Shown piece by piece: positions 7,849 to 16,814 of a stretch of DNA of 64,000 bases; the stretch's first letter is position 1; each line of letters starts with the position of its first letter. Both the position numbers and the translations under genes were made by a program. Origin of the DNA: Listeria welshimeri serovar 6b str. SLCC5334 (GTDB lineage: Bacteria > Bacillota > Bacilli > Lactobacillales > Listeriaceae); assembly GCF_000060285.1 (NCBI RefSeq), contig NC_008555.1:124001-188000 (forward strand). The letters are read 5' to 3'. The notes beneath the pieces are model-generated. The model was not told where the DNA came from, ran no database searches, and saw nothing but the letters and a program-made list of their open reading frames with translations.

Positions 7849-10188
7849 ATGAGAAATATGCGGATTTCGGTTCGACGTTTAGTGGAATTTGTCCTTAGAA
7901 GTGGAAGTATAGATAATCGCATGGCTAGTTCAAATCGTGCTTTAGAAGGAACGAAAATCCATCAACTACTCCAAAAATCAGCTGGAGATGAATATCAAGC
8001 CGAAGTAAGTTTAAAATTAGAGCGAGTAGTAGATAATATAGCTTTTTTACTGGAAGGTCGAGCAGATGGAATTATCAAGGGAGAAATTATAGATGAAATT
8101 AAAACGACTGAAACACCAATGGAAGAAATTACGGAAGATTTCCGACCGCTCCACTGGGCGCAACTTATTTGTTATGGATTTATTCTAGCTGAAACTGCCA
8201 AACTTGATAAGGTCACTCTTCAATTGACCTATTACCAAGTGGTGGATGAAGAGATAAAACAATTTCAACGTGTGATGACTCGCTCCGAAATGGCGCTTTT
8301 TGTGGATGATTTACTTTCCAAATATGCCGTTTGGGCGAAAATGTCGGCGGCTTGGGAAATGAAGCGAAATAAAACCATTCAAGAACTATCTTTTCCATAT
8401 AAAAGTTACAGACGTGGACAAAGAGAACTGGCAATTGCGGTTTACCGGACGGCTATGTCGGGGGAAAGTTTGTTTTGCGAGGCGCCAACTGGGATTGGTA
8501 AAACCATGTCGACCTTATTTCCAGCAATGAAAGCAATGGGCACTGGAAAGATTGACAAGATTTTTTATTTTACAGCCAAAACAATTACGAGGCAGGTTGC
8601 GGAAGATGCACTTATAGAGATGCGACGAAAAGGGTTAGCTGCAAGAAGTGTAACAATCACAGCTAAAGATAAAATTTGTTTTTTAGATGAGCGGAAATGT
8701 GAGCCAGACCATTGTCAGTTTGCGCGTGGTTATTATGATCGTTTGAATGAAGCATTGTTTGATATGTTGCAATCTGAGGAAGCAATAACTCGTCCAGTTG
8801 TAGAAACATATGCCCGAAAACATACGCTTTGTCCTTTTGAATTATCGCTCGATGTGGCACTTTTTTGTGATGCGATTATTTGTGATTATAATTATTTATT
8901 TGATCCAGTAATCTATCTGAAACGTTTTTTTGCGGAAGGTCCGGGGAAATACACATTTTTAGTAGATGAAGTGCATAATTTAGTGGATCGTGCGCGCTCT
9001 ATGTTTTCTGCTACCTTGCGGAAATCACTGATAATGCAGGTGAAACGTGGACTGGACAAAAAATTAAATAAACGTTTATTAAATGCAATAAATGCGATGA
9101 ACAGAGAAATGATTTCACTCAACAAAAAACTAACAGAATTAGGAAAAACCGTTTATGTGAATAAAGAAAAGTTGGTTGATTGGAATGAGGCGATATTAAA
9201 GTTCACATTTGTGGCAAAAGAATGGCTACCTCAAAATAATCAGTCAGAATCACAAGCTGATGTGCTAGAACTTTATTTTGAAAGCTTACGATATGTAGCA
9301 ATTGCAGAATGTTATGATGAACGCTATGTTACACAAGTGACACGAAGCCATGGAGATTTAGAAATAAAACAGTTATGTCTCGATCCAGCATTCCTTCTAT
9401 CAGAAAAATTGAAACTAGGAGACAGCTCGGTTCTTTTTTCGGCTACCCTTAGACCGATAGATTATTATACGAATGTACTTGGCGGTGAGAAAGATACAAG
9501 CCGTATGATTTTTTCTTCCCCTTTTAAGCAAAATAATATGCATTTACTTGTGGCAGATTTTATAAGCACGAAATACCAAATGCGAGAAAATAGCTTAGAA
9601 TCAGTTGTAGATGCACTATTTGCATTGATTTCTGGAAAAAAAGGTAATTATTTATTTTTCTTCCCATCATTTTTGTATTTACAGAATGTATATGAATTAT
9701 TTAGAGAAAAGTATCCAGAAGTTCAGGTGCAAAAACAAGAAACATCAATGGATGAAGAGCGGCGAGAGCATTTTTTAGAGATGTTCCAAGCAGATAATGA
9801 AGAAACATTGGTCGGCTTTTGTGTTTTAGGAGGCGTTTTTTCTGAAGGCGTTGATCTAAGAGGTGATCGCCTAGTTGGAGCGGCTATTGTAGGGGTAGGA
9901 CTCGCACAGCTTAACTATGAATCAGATTTAATTAAAGATTATTATAACAAATCTATTGGTCGTGGATTTGATTATGCTTACCAAATACCGGGAATGAATA
10001 AAGTACTCCAAGCTGTCGGGCGTGTTATTCGAGGGGAAGCAGATCGCGGAGTTGTATTATTAATAGAAGAACGTTTTTCCGCTGAACGATATAGAGCTTT
10101 GTTTCCGGCTCACTGGAATCATGCAAAAACAGTGAAAAATATCCATGAAATCTCCCATGAAGTAAGTGAATTTTGGCAGAATAGCTGA
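7849..10188 (+). CDS. RecB-type nuclease / XPD-DinG-type iron-sulphur helicase fusion
   Basis: A 779-residue protein. GAGGAGG at 7835-7841 sets the ATG at 7849. Residues 1-180 resemble a RecB-family PD-(D/E)xK nuclease: GRADGI near 70, IDEIKTTE near 83, and a QLICYGF motif near 105. The rest is a superfamily 2 XPD/DinG helicase: Walker A APTGIGKT near 212, four cysteines in KIC..RKC..DHC..TLCPFE suited to a 4Fe-4S cluster, DEVH near 371, SATL, and QAVGRVIRG near 721. It probably unwinds and cleaves branched or damaged DNA in the cytoplasm. It corresponds to lmo0157. It stands alone behind an extended -10 promoter. The nuclease assignment is by motif only. Confidence 0.88.
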   Translation: MRNMRISVRRLVEFVLRSGSIDNRMASSNRALEGTKIHQLLQKSAGDEYQAEVSLKLERVVDNIAFLLEGRADGIIKGEIIDEIKTTETPMEEITEDFRPLHWAQLICYGFILAETAKLDKVTLQLTYYQVVDEEIKQFQRVMTRSEMALFVDDLLSKYAVWAKMSAAWEMKRNKTIQELSFPYKSYRRGQRELAIAVYRTAMSGESLFCEAPTGIGKTMSTLFPAMKAMGTGKIDKIFYFTAKTITRQVAEDALIEMRRKGLAARSVTITAKDKICFLDERKCEPDHCQFARGYYDRLNEALFDMLQSEEAITRPVVETYARKHTLCPFELSLDVALFCDAIICDYNYLFDPVIYLKRFFAEGPGKYTFLVDEVHNLVDRARSMFSATLRKSLIMQVKRGLDKKLNKRLLNAINAMNREMISLNKKLTELGKTVYVNKEKLVDWNEAILKFTFVAKEWLPQNNQSESQADVLELYFESLRYVAIAECYDERYVTQVTRSHGDLEIKQLCLDPAFLLSEKLKLGDSSVLFSATLRPIDYYTNVLGGEKDTSRMIFSSPFKQNNMHLLVADFISTKYQMRENSLESVVDALFALISGKKGNYLFFFPSFLYLQNVYELFREKYPEVQVQKQETSMDEERREHFLEMFQADNEETLVGFCVLGGVFSEGVDLRGDRLVGAAIVGVGLAQLNYESDLIKDYYNKSIGRGFDYAYQIPGMNKVLQAVGRVIRGEADRGVVLLIEERFSAERYRALFPAHWNHAKTVKNIHEISHEVSEFWQNS

Positions 10189-10232
10189 TTTTCTAGTAGA
10201 ATGAAAGTAATTAGTCATTTTGGGAGGAAATT

Positions 10233-11045
10233 ATGTATAAAATTATTGCGATAGATATTGATGGAACGTTATTAAACGACGCGCATAAAATTACACCAGC
10301 AGTGCGTGATTCTATTAAAGCAGCTAAAGAAAAAGGGGTAAAGGTAGTATTATGCACAGGACGTCCCCTTGCCGGAATTAAAAAAAGCTTAATTGAATTA
10401 GATTTATTAGAGGCAGGGGATTACGCGATTACATTTAATGGGGCGGTTGTATTAGAAACTGCTTCCGAAAAAACATTAGCAGATATTACTTTAAATAAAG
10501 CAGAATTAGAAGAAATTTATGCGTTTTGTCATGCGGAGAACGTGAACGTAACTTATTTTGATGGGAAAAACATGTATGTGCCAAGTCGGAAAATCACAGA
10601 AATTACTTGTCAAGATTCATTATTATTACAAACACCGCTTTATCATTTACCAGTAGAGGAAGCTCCTGATTCTATCCATGTTTCTAAAATAATGTTGTTA
10701 GATTCGCCTGAAAAAATCACAGATGTTATTAAGAAACTACCTGATACAATCAAAGAAAAGTTTTATGTGGTTCGAAGTGTACCGTATAATTTAGAGTTTT
10801 TGCAAAAAGGTGTAAACAAGGGATCTGCACTTGCAAGTTTAGCGAGTAAGCTTGGTGTGAAACAGAGCGAAGTAATGAGTATTGGCGACCAAGAAAATGA
10901 TACGACAATGATAGAATATGCAGGTATGGGTGTTGCGATGGGTAATGCGACAGAACATATTAAAGAAATTGCCAACTACACGACAACTACCAATAATGAA
11001 GATGGCGTAGCTAATGCAATTCAAATGCTAGTTCTAAATCGTTAA
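10233..11045 (+). CDS. Cof-type HAD-IIB sugar-phosphate phosphatase
   Basis: A 270-residue haloacid dehalogenase phosphatase. Motif I is DIDGTLLND (nucleophile Asp near residue 8), motif II is CTGRP, and motif III/IV is GDQENDTTMIEYAG near 215-228. The large IIB cap sits between II and III. Such proteins dephosphorylate sugar phosphates, flavin or thiamine intermediates; the natural substrate cannot be read from sequence. GGGAGGA precedes the ATG. It follows the helicase gene by 44 bases and may be co-transcribed. Equivalent to lmo0158. Confidence 0.92.
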   Translation: MYKIIAIDIDGTLLNDAHKITPAVRDSIKAAKEKGVKVVLCTGRPLAGIKKSLIELDLLEAGDYAITFNGAVVLETASEKTLADITLNKAELEEIYAFCHAENVNVTYFDGKNMYVPSRKITEITCQDSLLLQTPLYHLPVEEAPDSIHVSKIMLLDSPEKITDVIKKLPDTIKEKFYVVRSVPYNLEFLQKGVNKGSALASLASKLGVKQSEVMSIGDQENDTTMIEYAGMGVAMGNATEHIKEIANYTTTTNNEDGVANAIQMLVLNR

Positions 11046-11088
11046 ATAGAAAAACATTCAATGTAAGCTTTCTTTGGATGGAAAAAGA

Positions 11089-11118
11089 TTGACAGCGCTT
11101 TATTTAATGAGCGAAAAT
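11089..11118 (+). promoter_or_regulatory. Possible promoter with overlapping cre-like site
   Basis: TTGACA at 11089-11094 is followed by a weak GAAAAT 18 bases on. TGACAGCGCTTTAT (11090-11103) fits a relaxed CcpA cre pattern at 12 of 14 positions. It is the best candidate upstream of the murein-peptide cassette, but both calls are weak. Confidence 0.3.
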
Positions 11119-11283
11119 AGAAAGACATTAAAGTTACACCCTATGAAAGCTTTTTTTATAAAGCGCCAAAAAATTAAACAACTGATGGGAGATATAATCC
11201 CTAGCCAATCTTGCCAAATGTGTACTGTTTTGCTATTGTTGTAAGAATAGTTTGACATTTTTACGTTAAAGGAGTGAAATTGC

Positions 11284-12360
11284 TTGAAAATCACAAAAAT
11301 TAAAACCCATAGCTTGCCAATTCAACTAAAAGCGACTTTTAAAACAGCACTTAGAGTAGTTAATCATGTGAATGTTGTGCGAGTGTATATTCATTTTGAT
11401 AACGGGATTGTTGGTATTGGAGAAGCTGCCCCAACTCATGTAATTACAGGGGATACAGAAGTGAGTATTACAAGTGCGATAAATGATATTTTTAGCCCTT
11501 TTTTAATTGGGCGTGAGCTAGATGAAGAACTTACCATTTTAGATGAGATGAAATCGCTTTTAGTTCATAATTCAAGTCCAAAAGCCGCCATTGATATTGC
11601 TTTACACGATGCTCTGGCAAAAGCCCACTCAAAACCATTGTATGAATTTCTTGGTGGGGGAACTACAAAACTAGAAACAGATTATACTATTAGCATCGGG
11701 ACACCAGAAGAAATGGTTCGAGACGCAGAAATCAAGGTATCAGAAGGCTTTCAGTCGCTTAAAGTTAAACTTGGTCTTGATCCTGTAGAAATAGAAGTAG
11801 CAAAAATCAGACAAATGAACGAAGCATTAGGAGGTAAAATTCCTTTTAGAATCGATGCAAATCAAGGGTGGACCGCAGATGAAGCGATTCAAATTCTAAA
11901 TGAATGGCATGACATTCCGATTGATTTTATTGAGCAACCGGTTAAAAGTTGGGATTTCTCTGGAATGACAAAAGTGACTGCAAATACCAATATCCCTATC
12001 ATGGCAGATGAGAGTTTATTTGGAATTCACGATGCTAAGCGACTTTTAGATGAAAAATGCTGTAACTTACTTAATATTAAATTGATGAAAAGCTCTGGAA
12101 TTAGAGAAGCGCGTGCGATACATGAGTTAGCAAGTAGCCATAATGTTGACTGTATGATTGGGACGATGATTGAAGGATATGCAAGTTTATCAGCAGCAGC
12201 TCATTTCGCAGCGGCATCTAAGCAAGTGAAGTTTTATGATTTAGATGTACCGTTTATGTGGAATCTACATGGCAAAAATTTAACCGACATCGGCCTTGAA
12301 ATTGGTCGTGGGCAAGTACTTTTAACAGAAGAAGATGGGATTGGAATTCCTGCTTATTAA
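11284..12360 (+). CDS. ykfB: Dipeptide epimerase (L-Ala-D/L-Glu epimerase type)
   Basis: A 358-residue enolase-superfamily enzyme of the muconate-lactonising subgroup. It interconverts L-Ala-D-Glu and L-Ala-L-Glu so that murein peptides can be degraded. Catalytic KxK is in LKVKLG near residue 160; metal ligands are in RIDANQGW, IEQPV and MADES; the second catalytic Lys is in NIKLMKSSG. The start is TTG at 11284 with AAAGGAG 9 bases upstream. It begins a five-gene set with YkfC, a serine hydrolase, a peptide-binding lipoprotein and DppA, mirroring the dpp-ykf operon of B. subtilis. The substrate is inferred from family and neighbours. Confidence 0.9.
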   Translation: MKITKIKTHSLPIQLKATFKTALRVVNHVNVVRVYIHFDNGIVGIGEAAPTHVITGDTEVSITSAINDIFSPFLIGRELDEELTILDEMKSLLVHNSSPKAAIDIALHDALAKAHSKPLYEFLGGGTTKLETDYTISIGTPEEMVRDAEIKVSEGFQSLKVKLGLDPVEIEVAKIRQMNEALGGKIPFRIDANQGWTADEAIQILNEWHDIPIDFIEQPVKSWDFSGMTKVTANTNIPIMADESLFGIHDAKRLLDEKCCNLLNIKLMKSSGIREARAIHELASSHNVDCMIGTMIEGYASLSAAAHFAAASKQVKFYDLDVPFMWNLHGKNLTDIGLEIGRGQVLLTEEDGIGIPAY

Positions 12361-12376
12361 AGAAAGAAGGGTTAAA

Positions 12377-13255
12377 ATGAAAAAACTAGTTAGTCAAAGT
12401 AATGCGTTTCTTTGGAGAAAAAACGAGATGAATCCTGTATTAGCCAATATTTTAGAGGCCAGAAAAAATGATGATTTGGTTCAAGTTAGCCAACAAGACG
12501 CTATGAAATTATATGATGATAGCCTTGTTGACTCCGATTTACTATATAACGATTCAGTGATAGTTGATAAAGTAGAAGGCGACTGGGCAAAAGTAGTTGT
12601 TCCCTCCCAGCATAGCTTTCTGGATGAACGTGGTTATCCAGGGTGGATGTTGTTAAAAGACCTCGCAGACACAGATGAAATAGAAGATACCAATGAGAAA
12701 ATTGCTGTAATTATACCAAAAACTCAAATCACATATGAAAACGGTGATAAAAGAACTGTGTCATTTGGAACACTTTTTACAAAAATTTCTGAAGCGGATG
12801 GACTTTATGAGATTGTAACACCCCATGGTCCAGCCACGATTTTAAAAAGCCAAGTAGAATTACAGCATAAAACTCGCGATAATATTGGTGTGGATGTTGT
12901 ACAAATGGCGATGCAATTCCTTGATTTACCATACGTTTGGGCAGGAATTAGTAGTGCTGGTTTTGATTGTTCCGGATTTGCTTTCACACTTTACCGAACT
13001 TGTGGAAAATATATTGGGCGTGATGCCACTGAACAATCTTTCGCAGGTGAAAAAATTGATTATAAGAATGCAGAGCCAGGTGATTTGCTATTTTTCGCAT
13101 ATGAAGAAGGTAAAGGAGAAGTTCATCATGTTGGCATTTACATCGGAAATGACGAAATGATTCATTCACAGACTCCAGGTTCCAAAGTGATTTTAACTAA
13201 AATTGCTGGCAGTAAATACGAACCAGAACTTTGTGTTACTTCAAGGCATCGCTAA
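12377..13255 (+). CDS. ykfC: Gamma-D-glutamyl-L-diamino acid endopeptidase (NlpC/P60)
   Basis: A 292-residue protein with two N-terminal SH3-like domains (residues 1-165) and a C-terminal NlpC/P60 domain. Catalytic Cys is in FDCSGFAF near residue 200 and His is in VHHVGIYIG near 255. In this family it cleaves the D-Glu to diamino-acid bond of free murein peptides, giving L-Ala-D-Glu for YkfB. The ATG at 12377 follows AGAAAGAAGGG; an upstream in-frame start would overlap ykfB. No signal peptide is seen, so it acts in the cytoplasm on imported peptides, as proposed for YkfC. Confidence 0.9.
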   Translation: MKKLVSQSNAFLWRKNEMNPVLANILEARKNDDLVQVSQQDAMKLYDDSLVDSDLLYNDSVIVDKVEGDWAKVVVPSQHSFLDERGYPGWMLLKDLADTDEIEDTNEKIAVIIPKTQITYENGDKRTVSFGTLFTKISEADGLYEIVTPHGPATILKSQVELQHKTRDNIGVDVVQMAMQFLDLPYVWAGISSAGFDCSGFAFTLYRTCGKYIGRDATEQSFAGEKIDYKNAEPGDLLFFAYEEGKGEVHHVGIYIGNDEMIHSQTPGSKVILTKIAGSKYEPELCVTSRHR

Positions 13256-13263
13256 AGGGGTGG

Positions 13264-14052
13264 GTGAAACTGACCAATTATCAAAAAATTAACCAAGATT
13301 TCAACACGATTGATACAAAAGCGCTGTATATTACAGATGAAAACAAAGTCCTTTTTGCTGAAAATGAAAACCAACTTTTCACAGCGGCAAGCGTTATCAA
13401 ACTACCAATATATTTATACTTTTTCGAAAAAATTGCCAAGAACGAGCTAGACTTACAAACCAAAATGCAGATTCCAACCGAAAAAATAGTAGCAGGTGCG
13501 GGAATTATAAAAATTCTACCTCAAAAAAGCACGTGGACGCTAGAAGAGTTGCTTCATTTAATGATTGCTATTTCTGATAATACAGCTACTAATCAACTAA
13601 TCGAGCTAGCAACCATGCAGAAACTGCAATCTTGGATAAGTGAAAATCATTGGAATGACGGAATACAGCTCGAACGAAAAATGATGGACTTCACGACGAC
13701 TAAGCAAAACAAAATTAGTGCTAAAGCAGCTGTAAATATTTTGCGAAAAATCATAGAACTAGGCGAACTATATCCAGATTTAAAAGAAACTATCAGACGT
13801 CCCTTATATAACCAACAATTTCGCTCGAACATAGCCGGGACTTTAGAAGAAGCCGGAATTCCTGGGCTTCAAATGTTAAATAAAACAGGTGAACTAAAAG
13901 ATATTCAGCATGATGTCGCCTTTTTTGAATATAAGGGAAATACTAGATTCGCTGCTACACTTACATATAATACTGGGCTAGAAGCAAATGCGACGGCTTG
14001 GATGCAGATAATAGGGAAAGAATTATTTTCTGAAATGATAAATACCAAATAA
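13264..14052 (+). CDS. Class A beta-lactamase-fold serine hydrolase, cytoplasmic
   Basis: About 262 residues with the three penicillin-recognising motifs: SVIK (SxxK) in AASVIKLPIY, SDN in ISDNTATN, and KTG in MLNKTGEL. The omega-loop ExxLN that supplies Glu166 in true class A beta-lactamases is missing; the region reads LERKMMDF, so a peptidase or esterase role is likelier than antibiotic hydrolysis. There is no signal peptide. The start is uncertain: GTG 13264 is only 3 bases from AAAGGGG, whereas CTG 13270 would have ideal spacing. It sits in the murein-peptide cassette, 8 bases after ykfC, suggesting action on peptides or esters derived from the wall. Confidence 0.82.
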   Translation: MKLTNYQKINQDFNTIDTKALYITDENKVLFAENENQLFTAASVIKLPIYLYFFEKIAKNELDLQTKMQIPTEKIVAGAGIIKILPQKSTWTLEELLHLMIAISDNTATNQLIELATMQKLQSWISENHWNDGIQLERKMMDFTTTKQNKISAKAAVNILRKIIELGELYPDLKETIRRPLYNQQFRSNIAGTLEEAGIPGLQMLNKTGELKDIQHDVAFFEYKGNTRFAATLTYNTGLEANATAWMQIIGKELFSEMINTK

Positions 14053-14067
14053 TAAGGGGGAAACAAA

Positions 14068-15717
14068 ATGAAAAAAAGAGTAGCGTTAATATGTATCATG
14101 ATACTATCGATATCAACCTTTTTAATGGCATGTGGAGGAAATAAAGACGAAGCAAGCAAATCACAAGGCAAAAAGACATTAAAAATTATGGAAAACGCCG
14201 AAGTTTCTTCTATGGATTCTACTTTATCTCAAGATGTTCCGAGTTTTACCGAACAAGGCCAAGTGTTTGAAGGCTTATACACTTTGAATGACAAAGATCA
14301 AGCAGTTCCAGCTATTGCAAAAGACATGCCAACCTTGAGCGAGGATCAAAAAACATATACGATTAAATTGCGAGATGATGCTAAATGGTCAAACGGCACA
14401 AAAGTTACTGCAAATGACTTCATTTTTGCTTGGAAAAAATTAGCAAATCCCGATACTGCCGCGCAATATTCATTTTTACTTGATGGTACAGTTAAGAATG
14501 GAACGGATGTAATTAACGGCAAGAAAAGTGTAGACGAATTAGGAATAAAAGCGCTTGACGATTATACGATTGAAATTCAGTTAGAACAACCAGTTCCATA
14601 TTTTACATCCCTGCTAGCTTTCAACTCATTCTATCCTCAAAATGAAGATTACGTGAAAGAGCAAGGAGAAAAATATGCGCAAAGCAGTGAAAATATGATT
14701 TACAACGGTCCTTTTGTCATGAAAGGTTGGACCAACACTGAAAAAGCTTGGACTTTAGAAAAAAATCCTGAGTACTGGGATAAAAAGAATGTGAAATCCG
14801 ATAAAATCGAAGTAAGCGTAGTAAAAGCACCTAACACAGCGGTAAATCTATATGATACTGGAAAACTTGATGTAGCAACACTTTCCGGTGATTATGCTTC
14901 CCAAAAAAGCAACGATAAAGATTACCATTCTGAACTAGATGCTTATGTAACGCATCTAAAACTAAACCAAGAACTCGACGGTAAGAAAACGCCACTTGCT
15001 AATGAAAACTTACGAAAAGCTCTTTCTCTAGCGGTAGACAAAGAATCGCTTACAAAGAAAATTTTAGCAGATGGATCTAAAGCGATTTATGGCTATGTCC
15101 CAGAAAAATTTGTCACCAATCCTGAAACGGGCGAAGATTTCCGTAAAGAAAGTGGCGACTACATGAAACAAGACAAAACGGAGGCAAAAAGCTACTTTGA
15201 CAAAGCAAAACAAGAACTTGGTGGAGGTGAAGTTACAGTAGAACTACTAAACTCTGATTTAGAATCAAGTAAAAAAGTTGGCGAATATCTACAAAGTCAA
15301 CTAGAATCGGCTTTGCCAGGGCTAAAAGTAAACTTAAAAACGGTTCCTAAAAAGAACTTATTGCAATTAACACGAGAACAAAAATATGAAATCGTTCTGT
15401 CAAACTGGGGGCCGGATTTCCAAGATCCACTAACGTTCTTAGGTAATTACACAACTGGCAACACATACAACGCTAGTGGTTATTCAAGCGCCGACTACGA
15501 TAAAATGATTAATGCAACATCAACAACATTAACAACTCAACCAGAAAAACGCTGGGAGACTTTCATTGATGCAGAAAAACTTCTTATCGAAACAGATGCT
15601 GCTATGATTCCGCTATATCAAACGGCAGTATGTAATTTGAAAAAAGATACAGTAAAAGGAATTGTTCATCATAACTTTGGGACAAGCTTTTCCTATAAAG
15701 GTGCTTACGTAGAGTAG
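14068..15717 (+). CDS. Dipeptide/oligopeptide-binding lipoprotein (DppE/OppA family)
   Basis: A 549-residue SBP_bac_5 lipoprotein. The signal peptide MKKRVALICIMILSISTF ends in lipobox LMAC. Landmarks VFEGLYTL, KWSNGTKVTANDFIFAWKKL, YNGPFVMKGW and ALSLAVDKESL match the family. It is paralogous to the lipoprotein at 2622-4277. Here it lies within a YkfB/YkfC/DppA cassette, so it probably captures murein tripeptides for import, by analogy with B. subtilis DppE. No permease or ATPase is nearby; import must use components encoded elsewhere. It is 15 bases after the serine hydrolase, behind AAGGGGG. Confidence 0.92.
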   Translation: MKKRVALICIMILSISTFLMACGGNKDEASKSQGKKTLKIMENAEVSSMDSTLSQDVPSFTEQGQVFEGLYTLNDKDQAVPAIAKDMPTLSEDQKTYTIKLRDDAKWSNGTKVTANDFIFAWKKLANPDTAAQYSFLLDGTVKNGTDVINGKKSVDELGIKALDDYTIEIQLEQPVPYFTSLLAFNSFYPQNEDYVKEQGEKYAQSSENMIYNGPFVMKGWTNTEKAWTLEKNPEYWDKKNVKSDKIEVSVVKAPNTAVNLYDTGKLDVATLSGDYASQKSNDKDYHSELDAYVTHLKLNQELDGKKTPLANENLRKALSLAVDKESLTKKILADGSKAIYGYVPEKFVTNPETGEDFRKESGDYMKQDKTEAKSYFDKAKQELGGGEVTVELLNSDLESSKKVGEYLQSQLESALPGLKVNLKTVPKKNLLQLTREQKYEIVLSNWGPDFQDPLTFLGNYTTGNTYNASGYSSADYDKMINATSTTLTTQPEKRWETFIDAEKLLIETDAAMIPLYQTAVCNLKKDTVKGIVHHNFGTSFSYKGAYVE

Positions 15718-15731
15718 AAGGAGAGAGTGAA

Positions 15732-16550
15732 ATGAAACTTTGGATTTCAGTAGATATGGAAGGGATAAATGGTCTTCCAGATGATACTTTTGTTGATTCT
15801 AGTATGCGAAATTATACTAGAGGACAAAAAATCATGACAGAAGAAACAAATTGGGTAGTGGAAGAAGCGCTTAAAGCAGGTTACGATGATATTTTAGTTA
15901 ATGATAGTCATTCAAAAATGAATAATATTTTGCTAGAAGAATTACATGAAGAAGCAAGACTTATCACAGGTGATGTAAAGCCATTTTCGATGGTGCAAGG
16001 TTTAGATGAGAGTGCGGAAGCGGCGGTTTTTATAGGTTATCATTCACGTGCTGGAAAGCCTGGAGTGATGAGCCATTCAATGACTTCGGGAGTGCGAAAT
16101 TTTTATATTAATGATATTGCGATAGGAGAATTTGGCTTGAATGCCTACGTTGCTGGTGCTTTCGGTGTTCCTGTAATTCTTGTTGCGGGTGATGATTTTA
16201 TCGCTAGTGAAGCAAAAGAGCTAATACCTGGAATCGAGACAGCTATAGTGAAAGAAGCAGTTTCACGTTCCTCCGCGATTGCGTTTTCTAAAGCAAAAGC
16301 TGAAAAAATTATTCGCGAAAAAGTAAAGATTGCTCTGAAAGATAAGAAAGCTGCACCTCTTATACCACCAGAAAATCCTGTTCTGAAAATTGAGTTCTGT
16401 AATTATGGTCAAGCAGAATGGGCAGCATTAGTTCCAAAAACAAAAATCATTGATGAAACTACTGTCATGTTTGAAGCAGAAGACATCTTTGAAGCGTATC
16501 AAGCAATGGTTGCAATGACTGAACTTGCTATGAAATGCGCTTTTTCATAA
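15732..16550 (+). CDS. dppA: D-aminopeptidase (M55 family)
   Basis: A 272-residue zinc D-aminopeptidase. The metal-binding N-terminus MKLWISVDMEGINGLPDDTF is diagnostic (Asp8, Glu10). Further ligands are His in NDSHSKMNN near 60 and GYHSRAG near 104; the nucleophile region is near HSMTSG. DppA releases D-Ala from short D-peptides in the cytoplasm and forms a decameric ring in B. subtilis. It is the last gene of the murein-peptide cassette and is followed by a clear terminator. Confidence 0.95.
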   Translation: MKLWISVDMEGINGLPDDTFVDSSMRNYTRGQKIMTEETNWVVEEALKAGYDDILVNDSHSKMNNILLEELHEEARLITGDVKPFSMVQGLDESAEAAVFIGYHSRAGKPGVMSHSMTSGVRNFYINDIAIGEFGLNAYVAGAFGVPVILVAGDDFIASEAKELIPGIETAIVKEAVSRSSAIAFSKAKAEKIIREKVKIALKDKKAAPLIPPENPVLKIEFCNYGQAEWAALVPKTKIIDETTVMFEAEDIFEAYQAMVAMTELAMKCAFS

Positions 16551-16559
16551 AATAAAATC

Positions 16560-16608
16560 ACAGCCAAATATTCTTTGTCTCTACAAAGAACATTTTGGCT
16601 GTTTTTTG
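16560..16608 (+). terminator. Terminator of the murein-peptide cassette
   Basis: ACAGCCAAA...TTCTTTGT pairs with ACAAAGAA...TTTTGGCTGT and is followed by TTTTTTG. Confidence 0.85.
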
Positions 16609-16814
16609 TTCTCAAAAATATGGCTATTATAAAATGGATTGCTCAAATCCAAGGAAACTAGGTCGGGAAATAGGACTAAATGTCACAAAATGTTCACAAA
16701 AGCAAGATTTTCTTCTGAAAAGTAATACAAATTTTATTAAATTATTGTATACTCACAATAAATTAGGAAGAAACTATTATTGTTGAAACTAACTTGAAAA
16801 GGATGATTTTTATT

